Part shown: in pieces, positions 50,874-59,599 of the stretch
Numbering within the stretch: position 1 is the stretch's first letter
Layout: every line of letters begins with the position of its first letter
Source of the DNA: Bog-532 sp963720945
GTDB taxonomy: Bacteria; Actinomycetota; Actinomycetes; Streptosporangiales; Streptosporangiaceae
Assembly: GCA_963720945.1 (NCBI GenBank)
Contig: CAVRHH010000011.1
Coordinates: forward strand, 62,001 to 126,000
DNA length: 64,000 bases
Direction of reading: 5' to 3'
Notes under the pieces: model-generated
Seen by the model: the letters and a program-made list of their open reading frames with translations, nothing else
Told to the model about the DNA's origin: nothing
Databases searched by the model: none
Made by a program: the position numbers and the translations under genes

Positions 50874-51992
50874 TCAGGAGCGCCAGATGAGCACGAGGGC
50901 ACAGTCGTCGTTGCTGCCCACGTCCCGCTGCAGCGTCGCCACCAGGTCGCCCGCGCCGGACCGGAACCCGTGGGTGACCAGGCGCTCGGCTTCACCGAGG
51001 AGCTTGTCGATGCCGGCGTCGATATCGCGGCCGGGCGCCTCGACCAGGCCGTCGGTGTAGAGCACGAGGGCATCACCCCGGCGCAGCACGCCCTCCTCGG
51101 GATTGGTCGGCACCGCCTGCAGATCCGGGACTACCCCGAGGACGATGCCGCGGGCCTGGGTGACCCGCCACCGGCCGCTCGCCGCGTCGTAGTGCACCGC
51201 CGGGGGGTGGCCGGCCGAGGAGATTACGTACTCCCCCGAGGTCAGGTCGAGGGAGAGGTGCACGGCGGTGACGAAGCCCTCGCTCCACCGGCCGCGCCGC
51301 AGGTAGGCGTTGGCCGCGGCCAGGAAGTCGGTCCTCGGCACCGAGCCGAGCAGTCCGCCGAGCGCGCCGGACAGCAGCAGGGCCCGGGTGCCCGCGTCGA
51401 TTCCCTTGCCCGACACGTCGACCAGCGCCACCTCGAGCGTCTTGCCGTCGGAGTAGGAGACGACGAAGTCGCCGCCGAACGACGCGCCCCCGGCGGGGCG
51501 CAGCACCACGTCCGAGCCCCAGCCCTCCCCCAGCGGGGGGAGCTTGCCCTGCTCCCGGATCCGGTCGCGCAGCTCGATCAGCATCTGGTCGCCGCGCAGC
51601 CCCTGGAGCCCGAGCTTCGCCCTGGTCCGCGCGAGCACGTCGGCGAACGCCGCCGTCACCACGATCGTGGCGACGATGCCGGGGCCGGCCCGGTGTTCGG
51701 CGATGGCGTACGCGACGACCGCGGCGGTGATCACGAACAGCACCCGCAGGGCCCGGACCCAGAGCAGCAGGCCGCCCGCCAGGATCGGCAGGATGATCAC
51801 GCCGGGCGAGAACCACCACTCCGACAGGTGCACGGCGGCCACGCCGATGGCGACCACCGCCACCGTGAGCACGAAGGCCATCCGCCGGTTACGCGTGATG
51901 AATTGCCTGCTCAGCACGGCACGCAGCTGCTGCCCGCGGACCCGGAGGCCTCGGGCCGCGCGCTGCGGGAAACGTACCGGGCGGGAAACCAT
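50874..51992 (-). CDS. SpoIIE/PP2C-type serine phosphatase with membrane N-terminus
   Basis: A 372-residue protein. Three or four hydrophobic segments occupy residues 35-115 (MAFVLTVAVVAIGVAAVHLS, GVIILPILAGGLLLWVRALR, VLFVITAAVVAYAIAEHRAG). The phosphatase domain follows: GGASFGGDFVVSYSDGKTLE, VALVDVSGKGIDAGTRALLL and DALVLYTDGLVEAPGRDID, ending NDDCALVLIW. The metal-binding Asp residues are in place. Such enzymes dephosphorylate anti-sigma-factor antagonists. Confidence 0.9.
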   Translation of the reverse strand: MVSRPVRFPQRAARGLRVRGQQLRAVLSRQFITRNRRMAFVLTVAVVAIGVAAVHLSEWWFSPGVIILPILAGGLLLWVRALRVLFVITAAVVAYAIAEHRAGPGIVATIVVTAAFADVLARTRAKLGLQGLRGDQMLIELRDRIREQGKLPPLGEGWGSDVVLRPAGGASFGGDFVVSYSDGKTLEVALVDVSGKGIDAGTRALLLSGALGGLLGSVPRTDFLAAANAYLRRGRWSEGFVTAVHLSLDLTSGEYVISSAGHPPAVHYDAASGRWRVTQARGIVLGVVPDLQAVPTNPEEGVLRRGDALVLYTDGLVEAPGRDIDAGIDKLLGEAERLVTHGFRSGAGDLVATLQRDVGSNDDCALVLIWRS

Positions 51993-52202
51993 AATGGCCG
52001 CACTGTATCCGCAATCGCCGCTTGATCACTGGCGGCACGCCCCGGTCCCGGCCGGTGGACACGCGCCGGTCCCGGCCCTGGGCACGGCCCGGTCCCGGCC
52101 CTGGGCACGGCCCGGTCCCGGCCCGCACGGGCGGCGGCCCGCCGGAGCCGGCCGCCGGAAAAGAGCTGGCCTTACCGCGCGGTCAGGTGTAGCAAGGCAC
52201 AC

Positions 52203-53447
52203 ATGACGGAGCGCTATCCGATCCGGCCGATTTCCCCCGACGAGTTCGACGCTTTCCACCTCGTGGACGAGCACGCCTTCCACGGCGGGCCGCTGCCGGC
52301 CGGGAAGCGGCCCCAGGTCCTGTCGCGGTTCGAGTTCGACCGGAGCCTGGCCGCGTTCGACGGCAGCACCCCGGTCGGCATCGCCGGCGCGTTCAGTTTC
52401 CGCATGCGCCTGCCCGGGGCGCCGGCTCCGGTGGCCGGGGTGAGCTGGGTCGGCGTGCTCCCGTCCTACCGCCGCCGGGGCATCCTGACGCGGATCATGC
52501 GCCGGCAGCTGGCCGACATCAGGGACCGGGGCGAGGCACTGGCCGCGCTGTGGGCGTCCGAGGCGGGGATCTACGGCCGGTACGGCTACGGCCGCGCGTC
52601 CTGGCACGACACGTTCACGATCCGGCGCGGCGAGGGGACGCTGGCCGCGGACCTGCCCTCCGACGCCGACCTGCGGCTGCGGATCGCCCAGCCCGGCCAG
52701 GTCCGCCCCGAGCTGGCCAAGGTGTACGACACGGTGCTGGAGACCCGCCCGGGTTTCTTCGCCCGCAGCGAGGTGTGGTGGAACCGGGTGCTGGACGACC
52801 CCGAAGACAAGCGGAAGGACGCCTCCCCGCTGCGGTGCCTGCTGGCCGAGGACGACGCCGGCCCGCGCGGCTACGCGCTGTACGCAGGCGTCGGCCGCTG
52901 GGACGACGACCTGTTTCTGCCGGACGGCCAGCTGGACATCCGCGAACTGGTAGCCGCCGACCCGGCCGCCAGCGCGGCGCTGTGGGCCGACCTGCTCAGC
53001 CGGGACCTGGTCACCACCATCCGCGCCGCGATCCGTCCCGTCGACGACCCGCTGCTGTTCCAGCTGGCCGACCCGCGGCGGCTGCGGCCGGTCGTCACCG
53101 ACGGCCTGTGGATCCGCATCACGGACCTGCCCACGGCGCTGTCGCTGCGCCGGTACGCGTGCCCGGTGGACGTGGTCCTCGACGTACGCGACAGCATCCT
53201 GGAGGAAAACGTCGGCCGGTGGCGGCTCCGGGCCGGCGCATCCGGTACGGCCGTCTGCGAGCCGGTGGACGCGGACCCGGACCTCAGCCTGGGCATCACC
53301 GAACTGGGGGCCGCCTACCTCGGCGGGACGCGCCTCGGCGCGCTGGCCGCCGCGGGCCGGGTCACCCAGCACCGCACCGGCGCGCTGGCCCACCTGTCGG
53401 CGGCCATGTCCTGGGACCCGGCCCCCTGGTGCCCGGTCATCTTCTGA
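52203..53447 (+). CDS. Eis-type GNAT N-acetyltransferase
   Basis: A 414-residue protein with the three-part Eis layout. The first GNAT domain has VAGVSWVGVLPSYRRRGILT and RIMRRQLADIRDRGEALAAL (acetyl-CoA loop). The second half-domain includes the aromatic WHDTFTIRRGEG and ETRPGFFARSEVWWNRVLDD. The C-terminal SCP2-like domain ends with WDPAPWCPVIF, whose terminal carboxylate acts as base in Eis. Eis proteins acetylate amines, including aminoglycosides, at several positions. The native role here is unknown. Confidence 0.88.
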   Translation: MTERYPIRPISPDEFDAFHLVDEHAFHGGPLPAGKRPQVLSRFEFDRSLAAFDGSTPVGIAGAFSFRMRLPGAPAPVAGVSWVGVLPSYRRRGILTRIMRRQLADIRDRGEALAALWASEAGIYGRYGYGRASWHDTFTIRRGEGTLAADLPSDADLRLRIAQPGQVRPELAKVYDTVLETRPGFFARSEVWWNRVLDDPEDKRKDASPLRCLLAEDDAGPRGYALYAGVGRWDDDLFLPDGQLDIRELVAADPAASAALWADLLSRDLVTTIRAAIRPVDDPLLFQLADPRRLRPVVTDGLWIRITDLPTALSLRRYACPVDVVLDVRDSILEENVGRWRLRAGASGTAVCEPVDADPDLSLGITELGAAYLGGTRLGALAAAGRVTQHRTGALAHLSAAMSWDPAPWCPVIF

Positions 53448-54096
53448 CCCCCGTCTTCCTGGGCCCGCCGCTCCCGTGACTCCCGCTACGGGCAGGGCCC
53501 GCCGCTCCCGTGACTCCCGCCCCAGGCAGACTTTCTGGCATATAGGCCTCGTCTGTTATCAACTCCGGGCGTGCCGCGACGGCGACACCTCGAACGTGGC
53601 TGCCAGCGTCGCTATAGGAGCCCAGGTCAGCCGCCGTCTACCACATCCTGACACGCCAAAAACGAATACAACTACTTAACCAACGACGCGTCCATGCGGC
53701 CCAAAACTCTGCCCGTAGTGGCGGGGGCCGCTGTGGGACACTGAGCGCATGCCAGGCATGAAGGTCACGCTCAGCGCGGCGATGCGGGCGAGGGATGTTT
53801 CGCGGCCGCACGCGGAAGATGAGGAAGCCGCCGAACGGGCCAGCGCGTCACAGCCGGGCGATCCAGCGGCCCGCTCCCAGGCCCAGCGGGGTCCCGCGCC
53901 CGCCGGCGCGGAACGAGTGGCGGCCGCGCCAGGCTCCCGGTCTCGCGAGTCCCGCGAGGCACGGCAGGACAGCTCCCGGTCACCCGAGTCGCGTGAGTCA
54001 CCGGAGGGCACCGGGAACCGTTCCGCTCTCCCGAAGAGCGGCGGAGGCCGCCCCCGGCGCAGGCGCGGGCGGTTACCCGGCGGACAGGAGGGGCGG
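53448..54096. other. intergenic region with short repeats, no convincing gene
   Basis: A 26-bp direct repeat (53461-53486 and 53495-53520) follows the acetyltransferase stop. A small A/T-richer island sits near 53640-53680, and several imperfect CTCCCGGTC/CGCGAGTC-type repeats precede rpiB. Long open frames on both strands have Arg/Ser/Pro composition and no motifs. They look like G/C-driven artefacts. Confidence 0.45.
53461..53520. repeat. 26-bp direct repeat
   Basis: Two identical 26-base copies (GGGCCCGCCGCTCCCGTGAC followed by TCCCGC) are separated by 8 bases. They lie directly downstream of the acetyltransferase gene. Confidence 0.75.
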
Positions 54097-54573
54097 TTAC
54101 CCGGCGGACAGGAGAGGCGGCAGCTGGCCGGTCTTTTCGTAGTCGGCGATCTCGGCCAGCCGTCGCGCATGGCGGGGCGCACCGGAGAACGGGGTCTCCA
54201 CGAAGACCTTGGTGAAGGCGATCGCGTCGTCGACGCTGTACATCCGGGCGCCGAGGCTCAGCACGTTGGCGTCGTTGTGCTGCCGCCCGAGCTGCGCCGT
54301 CTCCACCGTCCAGGCCACCGCGGCGCGGACGCCAGGGATCTTGTTGGCCGCGATCGCCTCGCCGTTACCGGAGCCGCCGATGACGATGCCCAGGCTGCCC
54401 GGGTCGCCGACAGCGCTCGCCGCTGCCTTCATCACGTACGGCGGATAGTCGTCGTCCTCGACGTAGGTGGGCGGCCCGCAGTCCACCGGCTTGTGCCCGG
54501 CCCCGGAGAGCCAGGCCACCAGGTGGCCCTTGAGTTCGAATCCCGCGTGGTCAGATCCCAGGTATACGCGCAC
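54097..54573 (-). CDS. rpiB: ribose-5-phosphate isomerase B
   Basis: A 158-residue RpiB/LacAB-family enzyme starting at GTG with VRVYLGSDHAGFELKGHLVA. The active-site loop is GIVIGGSGNGEAIAANKIPG; at the usual Cys or Ser position it has Ser-Gly. The conserved NDANVLSLGARMYS also matches the actinobacterial branch. It interconverts ribose 5-phosphate and ribulose 5-phosphate in the pentose phosphate pathway. An upstream ATG at 54606 would add 11 residues. Confidence 0.9.
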   Translation of the reverse strand: MRVYLGSDHAGFELKGHLVAWLSGAGHKPVDCGPPTYVEDDDYPPYVMKAAASAVGDPGSLGIVIGGSGNGEAIAANKIPGVRAAVAWTVETAQLGRQHNDANVLSLGARMYSVDDAIAFTKVFVETPFSGAPRHARRLAEIADYEKTGQLPPLLSAG

Positions 54574-54662
54574 GGGCCCCAGTCTGTCAGAGGCACGGCC
54601 CGCCATGAGGACGGCCCCCCGGGGCTCACTCGCGCGCGCCGTTTTCCGATTCCTGCTGGCAG

Positions 54663-55280
54663 TCAGTCGAAGATGGGGTCGCGGGTGCGGGAGCGCTTGA
54701 GCTCGAAGAAGCCGTCGGTGCTGGCGATCAGCTGTACGCCGTCCCACAGGCGGGCCGCGGCCTCACCGCGCGGGATCGGCGAGACGACCGGGCCGAACAC
54801 CGCCATGCCGTTCACGGAGATCACCGGGGTGCCGACCTCGTAGCCCACCCGGTCCATGCCGTCGTGGTGGCTGGCCCGCAGCGCCTCGTCGTACTCGGTG
54901 GAGTCCGCCGCGTCGGCGAGGCTGGTGGGCAGGCCCGCCTCGGCCAGCGCGGCCTCGTACGTCGCGCGCTCGCGCGGGGCCTTCTCCTGATGGAAGCGGG
55001 TGCCCAGCGCCGTGTAGAGGCGGCCCAGCACCTCCGGCCCGAACTGCTGCTCGGCCGCGATGCAGATCCGGACCGGGCCCCACCCGGTCGCCAGCAGTTC
55101 CTTGTACCGCTCGGGGAGGTCCTCCTTGTCCGCGTTCAGCACGGACAGGCTCATCACGTGCCAGCGGGTCGTGACCGGGCGGACCTTCTCCACCTCCAGC
55201 ATCCACCGGGACGCAATCCACGCCCAAGGGCAGATAGGGTCAAACCAGAAATCGACAACCGTGGTCTCCTGCTCACTCAT
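54663..55280 (-). CDS. DsbA-family thiol protein (Rv2466c-like)
   Basis: A 205-residue thioredoxin-fold protein. The active site is FWFDPICPWAWIASRWMLEV, a Cys-Pro-Trp-Ala motif that lacks the second Cys of the mycobacterial Rv2466c CPWC. Other family segments are RWHVMSLSVLN, RICIAAEQQFGPEVLGRLYT and VGTPVISVNGMAVFGPVVSP with the cis-Pro. Rv2466c is a mycothiol-dependent nitroreductase of oxidative stress. With one Cys this protein may work through mixed disulfides with mycothiol. Confidence 0.87.
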   Translation of the reverse strand: MSEQETTVVDFWFDPICPWAWIASRWMLEVEKVRPVTTRWHVMSLSVLNADKEDLPERYKELLATGWGPVRICIAAEQQFGPEVLGRLYTALGTRFHQEKAPRERATYEAALAEAGLPTSLADAADSTEYDEALRASHHDGMDRVGYEVGTPVISVNGMAVFGPVVSPIPRGEAAARLWDGVQLIASTDGFFELKRSRTRDPIFD

Positions 55281-55473
55281 GCGCGCCTCTCGTTATGCGT
55301 TTTGCGTTGCCCGCCCGGCCCGCGATCCGGGTCCGGCGGAAGCGTTGTCCGGCCGGCGTACGCCTGCGACAACCCGGTGTCCGCGCGGCTCATTCCGAGC
55401 CGTGGGAGGATGCCAGGACGATGCTCCGGGGGGAGCAGGCGAACCATAGAGGCAGGAAAAAGGGGATCCGCAG

Positions 55474-58002
55474 GTGACAGCCAACCTCACCCACGATGAG
55501 GCCCGCGAGCGGGCTGACCTCGTCACCGTCTCGTCCTACCGGGTCGAGCTCGATCTGACGGGGGGCGAGACGACGTTCCCTTCGGTCACCGTGGCGAGGT
55601 TCCGCTGCTCCCGGCCCGGTGCCAGGACGTTCATCAACCTGACCGCACCTGAGGTCCGCGCGATCACCCTCAACGGGGCGCCGGTCAGCCTGGACGCGTT
55701 CGACGGCGACCGGATCACGCTGGCCGGGCTGGCCGCCGAGAACGAGCTCCGGGTAGTCGCGGACTGCGCCTACTCGCGCAGCGGCGAGGGCCTGCACCGG
55801 TTCACCGACCCGGCCGACGGCGCCGTGTACATGTACTCCGACCTGGAGACCTTCGACGCCCACCGGATCTATGCCTGCTTCGACCAGCCCGACCTGAAGG
55901 CGACCTATGAGCTGACCGTCACCGCGCCGGACGACTGGCAGGTCATCTCCAACATGGCGCCGGAGGAACGGGGACCGGCGGGCGAGAACGCCGCGCGCTG
56001 GCACTTTCCGCCGACCCCGGTCATGGCGACGTACATCACGGCGGTCGCGGCCGGGCCGTATCACGTCGTCCGGGGCTCCTGCGACGGCATCCCGCTCGGC
56101 ATCTATTGCCGGCAGTCGCTGGCTGAGTACCTGGACCCGGACGAGATCTTCGAGGTCACCCGGCAGGGCTTCGGCTTCTACCACGCGGCGTTCGGTGTGC
56201 GGTACCCGTTCGGGAAGTACGACCAGCTCTTCGTGCCCGAGTTCAAGGAAGGCGCGATGGAGAACGCGGGCTGCGTGACCTTCCTGGAGAGCTACATCTT
56301 CCGGTCCCGGGTCACCGACTTCGCGCGCGAGGCCCGCGCCGAGACCATCCTGCACGAGATGGCGCACATGTGGTTCGGCAACCTGGTCACGATGCGCTGG
56401 TGGGACGACCTGTGGCTGAACGAGTCGTTCGCCACCTGGGCCGGCACGCTGGCCGAGGCCGAGGCGACCCGCTGGACGTCGGCCTGGACCACGTTCGCCC
56501 AGCTGTACAAGGCCTGGGCGTACCGGCAGGACCAGCTGCCCTCCACCCACCCCATCGCGGCGGACATCCCGGACATCCACGCGGTGGAGGTGAACTTCGA
56601 CGGCATCACCTACGCCAAGGGCGCTTCCGTGCTGAAGCAGCTCGTGGCGTACGTGGGACGGGACAACTTCCTGGCCGCGGTGCGCCGCTACTTCGCCGCG
56701 CACGCGTGGGGCAACGCGACGCTGGCGGACCTGCTCGCGGCGCTGGAGGAGACCTCCGGCCGGAACCTGAGCGTGTGGTCCCGGCAGTGGCTGGAAACCG
56801 CCGGGGTGAATACGCTGCGGCCCGAGTACGAGACCGACGCCGACGGCCGGTTCACTTCCTTCGCCATCCGCCAGGAGGCCGTCCCCGAGTACCCGGTGCT
56901 GCGATCGCACCGGATCGCGATCGGGCTGTACGACCACGGCGGCGACGGCCTCGTGCGGCGGCACCGGGTGGAGACCGACGTGGCCGGCGCGCTGACCGAG
57001 ATTCCCGAGCTGATCGGCGAGCACCGGCCCGACCTGGTGCTCGTCAACGACGACGACCTCACCTACGCCAAGATCCGGCTGGACGACCATTCCCTCGGGA
57101 CGCTGATCCAGGCCATCCGCGACTTCCGGGACCCGCTGCCCGCGGCGCTGGCCTGGTCCGCCGCGTGGGACATGTGCCGTGACGCCGAGATGGCCGCCCG
57201 GGATTACGTGCGCCTGGTGATGCTCGGCGTCGATTCGGTGGCCGACATCAGCGTCGCGCAGACCCTGCTGCGCCAGGCGTCCCAGGCCGTCCGGCGGTTC
57301 GCCGAGCCGTCCTGGGAAGGCACCGGGCTCGCGCTGGTGGCCGACCGGCTGCACGAGCTGCTGATCGCCGCGGCGCCGGGCAGTGACGCGCAGCTGGCCT
57401 ACACCCAGGCGCTGGCCGGGGCCGCGCTCTCCGACCGGCACCTCACGCTGCTGGCCGGCCTGCTGGACGGCACGGTGATGTTCGAGGGGCTCACCATCGA
57501 CACGGACCTCCGCTGGACGTTGCTGTACCGGCTGGTCAGCCGGGGCCGTGCCGGGGACGCGGAGATCGACGCGGAACTCGCGCGGGACGCCACCGACGCC
57601 GGCGAACGGCACGCCGCCTCCTGCCGGGCCGCCATCCCCGATCCCGAAACCAAGCGCGCGGTGTGGGAAGAGATCATCAGCGGGAAGCTGCCGAACGCCA
57701 CGTTCCGGGCGACGCTGAGCGGGTTCGCCGACCCGGACCAGCGCTCGCTGACCGAGCCGTTCCGGGACCCGTATTTCGCCGTGCTGGCGGACATCTGGCG
57801 GGAGTGGAGCTCGGACATGGCGCAGCGGTTCGTCGCCATCGGGTACACGATCTGCCCGGTCTCCCAGGAGACGATCACGATCACGGACGACTACATCGCG
57901 CGGACCCAGCCGCCCGCCGCGTTGCGCCGCCTGCTCGTGGAGGGCCGCGACGACGTGGCCCGCGCCCTGCGCTGCCGCGACCGTGACGCCCTGGCCGACT
58001 GA
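55474..58002 (+). CDS. pepN: aminopeptidase N (M1 family)
   Basis: An 842-residue zinc aminopeptidase starting at GTG with a GGAA-type ribosome site. The substrate motif is FKEGAMENAGCVTFLESYIF. The zinc motif is ETILHEMAHMWFGNLVTMRW (HExxH) with the third ligand in WLNESFATWAGTL. The C-terminal ERAP1-like helical domain fills the last 300 residues. It removes N-terminal residues from peptides in the cytoplasm. Confidence 0.95.
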   Translation: MTANLTHDEARERADLVTVSSYRVELDLTGGETTFPSVTVARFRCSRPGARTFINLTAPEVRAITLNGAPVSLDAFDGDRITLAGLAAENELRVVADCAYSRSGEGLHRFTDPADGAVYMYSDLETFDAHRIYACFDQPDLKATYELTVTAPDDWQVISNMAPEERGPAGENAARWHFPPTPVMATYITAVAAGPYHVVRGSCDGIPLGIYCRQSLAEYLDPDEIFEVTRQGFGFYHAAFGVRYPFGKYDQLFVPEFKEGAMENAGCVTFLESYIFRSRVTDFAREARAETILHEMAHMWFGNLVTMRWWDDLWLNESFATWAGTLAEAEATRWTSAWTTFAQLYKAWAYRQDQLPSTHPIAADIPDIHAVEVNFDGITYAKGASVLKQLVAYVGRDNFLAAVRRYFAAHAWGNATLADLLAALEETSGRNLSVWSRQWLETAGVNTLRPEYETDADGRFTSFAIRQEAVPEYPVLRSHRIAIGLYDHGGDGLVRRHRVETDVAGALTEIPELIGEHRPDLVLVNDDDLTYAKIRLDDHSLGTLIQAIRDFRDPLPAALAWSAAWDMCRDAEMAARDYVRLVMLGVDSVADISVAQTLLRQASQAVRRFAEPSWEGTGLALVADRLHELLIAAAPGSDAQLAYTQALAGAALSDRHLTLLAGLLDGTVMFEGLTIDTDLRWTLLYRLVSRGRAGDAEIDAELARDATDAGERHAASCRAAIPDPETKRAVWEEIISGKLPNATFRATLSGFADPDQRSLTEPFRDPYFAVLADIWREWSSDMAQRFVAIGYTICPVSQETITITDDYIARTQPPAALRRLLVEGRDDVARALRCRDRDALAD

Positions 58003-58277
58003 CGCCGCCCTGGCCGACTGACGCCGTCCGCCTGCGATTCGGCCTTCAGGCAATCCGGGCAGCGTAGCGCTAGGGAGACAACGAGCTCCTTACCCGCCAG
58101 CGAGGACTGACGCGCCCGTACGGCAGCGACGCTAGCCATGACTTACCGATGAGTTTCACCGCTGCGGGGCGTCAATACAGCGTCCGGATCCGGATCCGGA
58201 CCCGGACCCGGACCCGGACCCGGCACGGCCGGATTGCCGGCTACCGAAGTCAGGTCCGCGATCGGAGAGGTTTCACC

Positions 58278-58610
58278 ATGCCGAAGTTCGTGACCATTGG
58301 ATATGGCGATCGCGAGGGATATGACCGCACCGACCCGGCGGTAAGAGATGCGGCGCACGCGCATGACGCGCGACTGCACAGCGGGGGAGCCGAAATGGGG
58401 ATCGCCGGCGCACCCGTGCAGGTACGTAATCACGACGCCGCCGGCGTCGAGACGGAGAGCGGCTCGTTCATGCGTTCCTCGCTGCCTGTAGCCGGCTTCG
58501 CTGTGATCGAGGCCGCCACCTTGGCGGAGGCTGTGGAGATCGTCTCGGGAACTCCCTGCGCAGTTGCCCACGGTGTCGTCGAGGTATGGCCGCTTGAACA
58601 GACGCCGTAA
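58278..58610 (+). CDS. YCII-related domain protein
   Basis: A 110-residue protein: MPKFVTIGYGDREGYDRTDP, then RDAAHAHDARLHSGGAEMGI, GAPVQVRNHDAAGVETESGS, PVAGFAVIEAATLAEAVEIV and VEVWPLEQTP. The ferredoxin-like fold and the Asp/His arrangement match YCII/DGPF proteins, some of which are small-molecule-modifying or sigma-associated. It starts at ATG 58278. A run of GGACCC-type hexamers at about 58190-58225 lies upstream. Confidence 0.8.
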   Translation: MPKFVTIGYGDREGYDRTDPAVRDAAHAHDARLHSGGAEMGIAGAPVQVRNHDAAGVETESGSFMRSSLPVAGFAVIEAATLAEAVEIVSGTPCAVAHGVVEVWPLEQTP

Positions 58611-58831
58611 GCAGATCGGCTAGCGGAGGGTCTCCGGTTCTGTGAGCCCCCGCGCGACAGGCCGCGTCAGAGCTGCCGGCGGGCGATGGCATACCCGATG
58701 CCCGCACGCCGGCTGACGCCCGTCACCAGGGCGTTCCGCCCGCGCAGCGGCAGCAGGTCCCCGCGCAGCTGGCCAGGTGACGGTTCATTCGGGGTCACGT
58801 GGCCAGTGTCACGGATGCCGGCGCCCGCGGG

Positions 58832-59590
58832 TCAGCCGGCGGCCCCGAGGGCGACGATCTCGTCGAGGCGGCGGATGTGCTCATGCCCGTCCGGGGCGGG
58901 GCAATAGCCGTGCGGGTCCAGGTGGATGGGCCGGACCCCGGCCGCGAGCGCACCCGTCACGTCGTAACGCAGGCTGTCGCCGACGTGGACGACCGTGCTC
59001 CGTTTCACGTCGGGCAGGCCAAGCGCGTCCAGAGCCAGCGCGAAGATCGCCGGGTCCGGCTTGGACACGCCGACCACCGCCGAGTCGATGACCACGCCTA
59101 CCTCGATGCCCGCGCCGGCGAAAGCCGCGCCGCCGCCGGGGGCAAAACAGACGTCCAGACGGCGTAGCGCCTGCTCAACCTCCCCCGTCGAATTGGAGAC
59201 GATACCGAGCGGGACGCCCAGGGCGGCGATGCCGCGCAGAGCGTCCCCCACCCCCGGCCCCACGTGTGTCCAGGCAAATCCCTGCGTCAGGCCGGCGATG
59301 TCTTCGGCCACGGCCTTCACGTCGGCGGGCCGGACGCCGCACGCCGCGGCGAAGTCCCGCAGGTACTCCAGCCACCATTGGCCGCCTGGCGGCTCCCGGC
59401 CAGGGTCGTCGCAGTCAGCCATCGCCCGGTAGTGCGCCCGCTCCAGATCGGCCGCGGACGGCTGCAGCCCGGCGGCCCGCAACGGCGGGAGCAGGAGTTC
59501 CAGCGACGGGAAGATCATGACCCCGCCGGCGTCGAGCAAGATCGCATTCAGCGCGGAGCTGGGGCTTCTGTCAGGGCTTCGGGTAGGCAC
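58832..59590 (-). CDS. HAD-superfamily hydrolase
   Basis: A 252-residue phosphatase-like protein with a four-helix cap. Motif I is AILLDAGGVMIFPSLELL, where the second Asp is replaced by Gly (DAGGV). Motif II is GIVSNSTGEVEQALRRL, motif III the Lys in VGVSKPDPAIFALALDALGL, and motif IV VVHVGDSLRYDVTGALAAGV. The Asp-Ala-Gly-Gly-Val variant also occurs in other actinobacterial HADs. Confidence 0.87.
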   Translation of the reverse strand: MPTRSPDRSPSSALNAILLDAGGVMIFPSLELLLPPLRAAGLQPSAADLERAHYRAMADCDDPGREPPGGQWWLEYLRDFAAACGVRPADVKAVAEDIAGLTQGFAWTHVGPGVGDALRGIAALGVPLGIVSNSTGEVEQALRRLDVCFAPGGGAAFAGAGIEVGVVIDSAVVGVSKPDPAIFALALDALGLPDVKRSTVVHVGDSLRYDVTGALAAGVRPIHLDPHGYCPAPDGHEHIRRLDEIVALGAAG

Positions 59591-59599
59591 AGGGAAACT

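Noticed and set aside
53676..54182. Open frames on both strands between the acetyltransferase and rpiB
   Set aside because: Composition is Arg/Ser/Pro-rich repeats without recognisable domains; the overlap with rpiB is out of frame.
55390..58053. 887-codon minus-strand frame opposite pepN
   Set aside because: It is the complement of a clear M1 aminopeptidase gene; composition is Arg/Gly/Asp/Val-rich without motifs.
58182..58225. Run of GGATCC/GGACCC-type hexamers before the YCII gene as a regulatory array
   Set aside because: Simple hexanucleotide slippage; nothing ties it to a binding protein.
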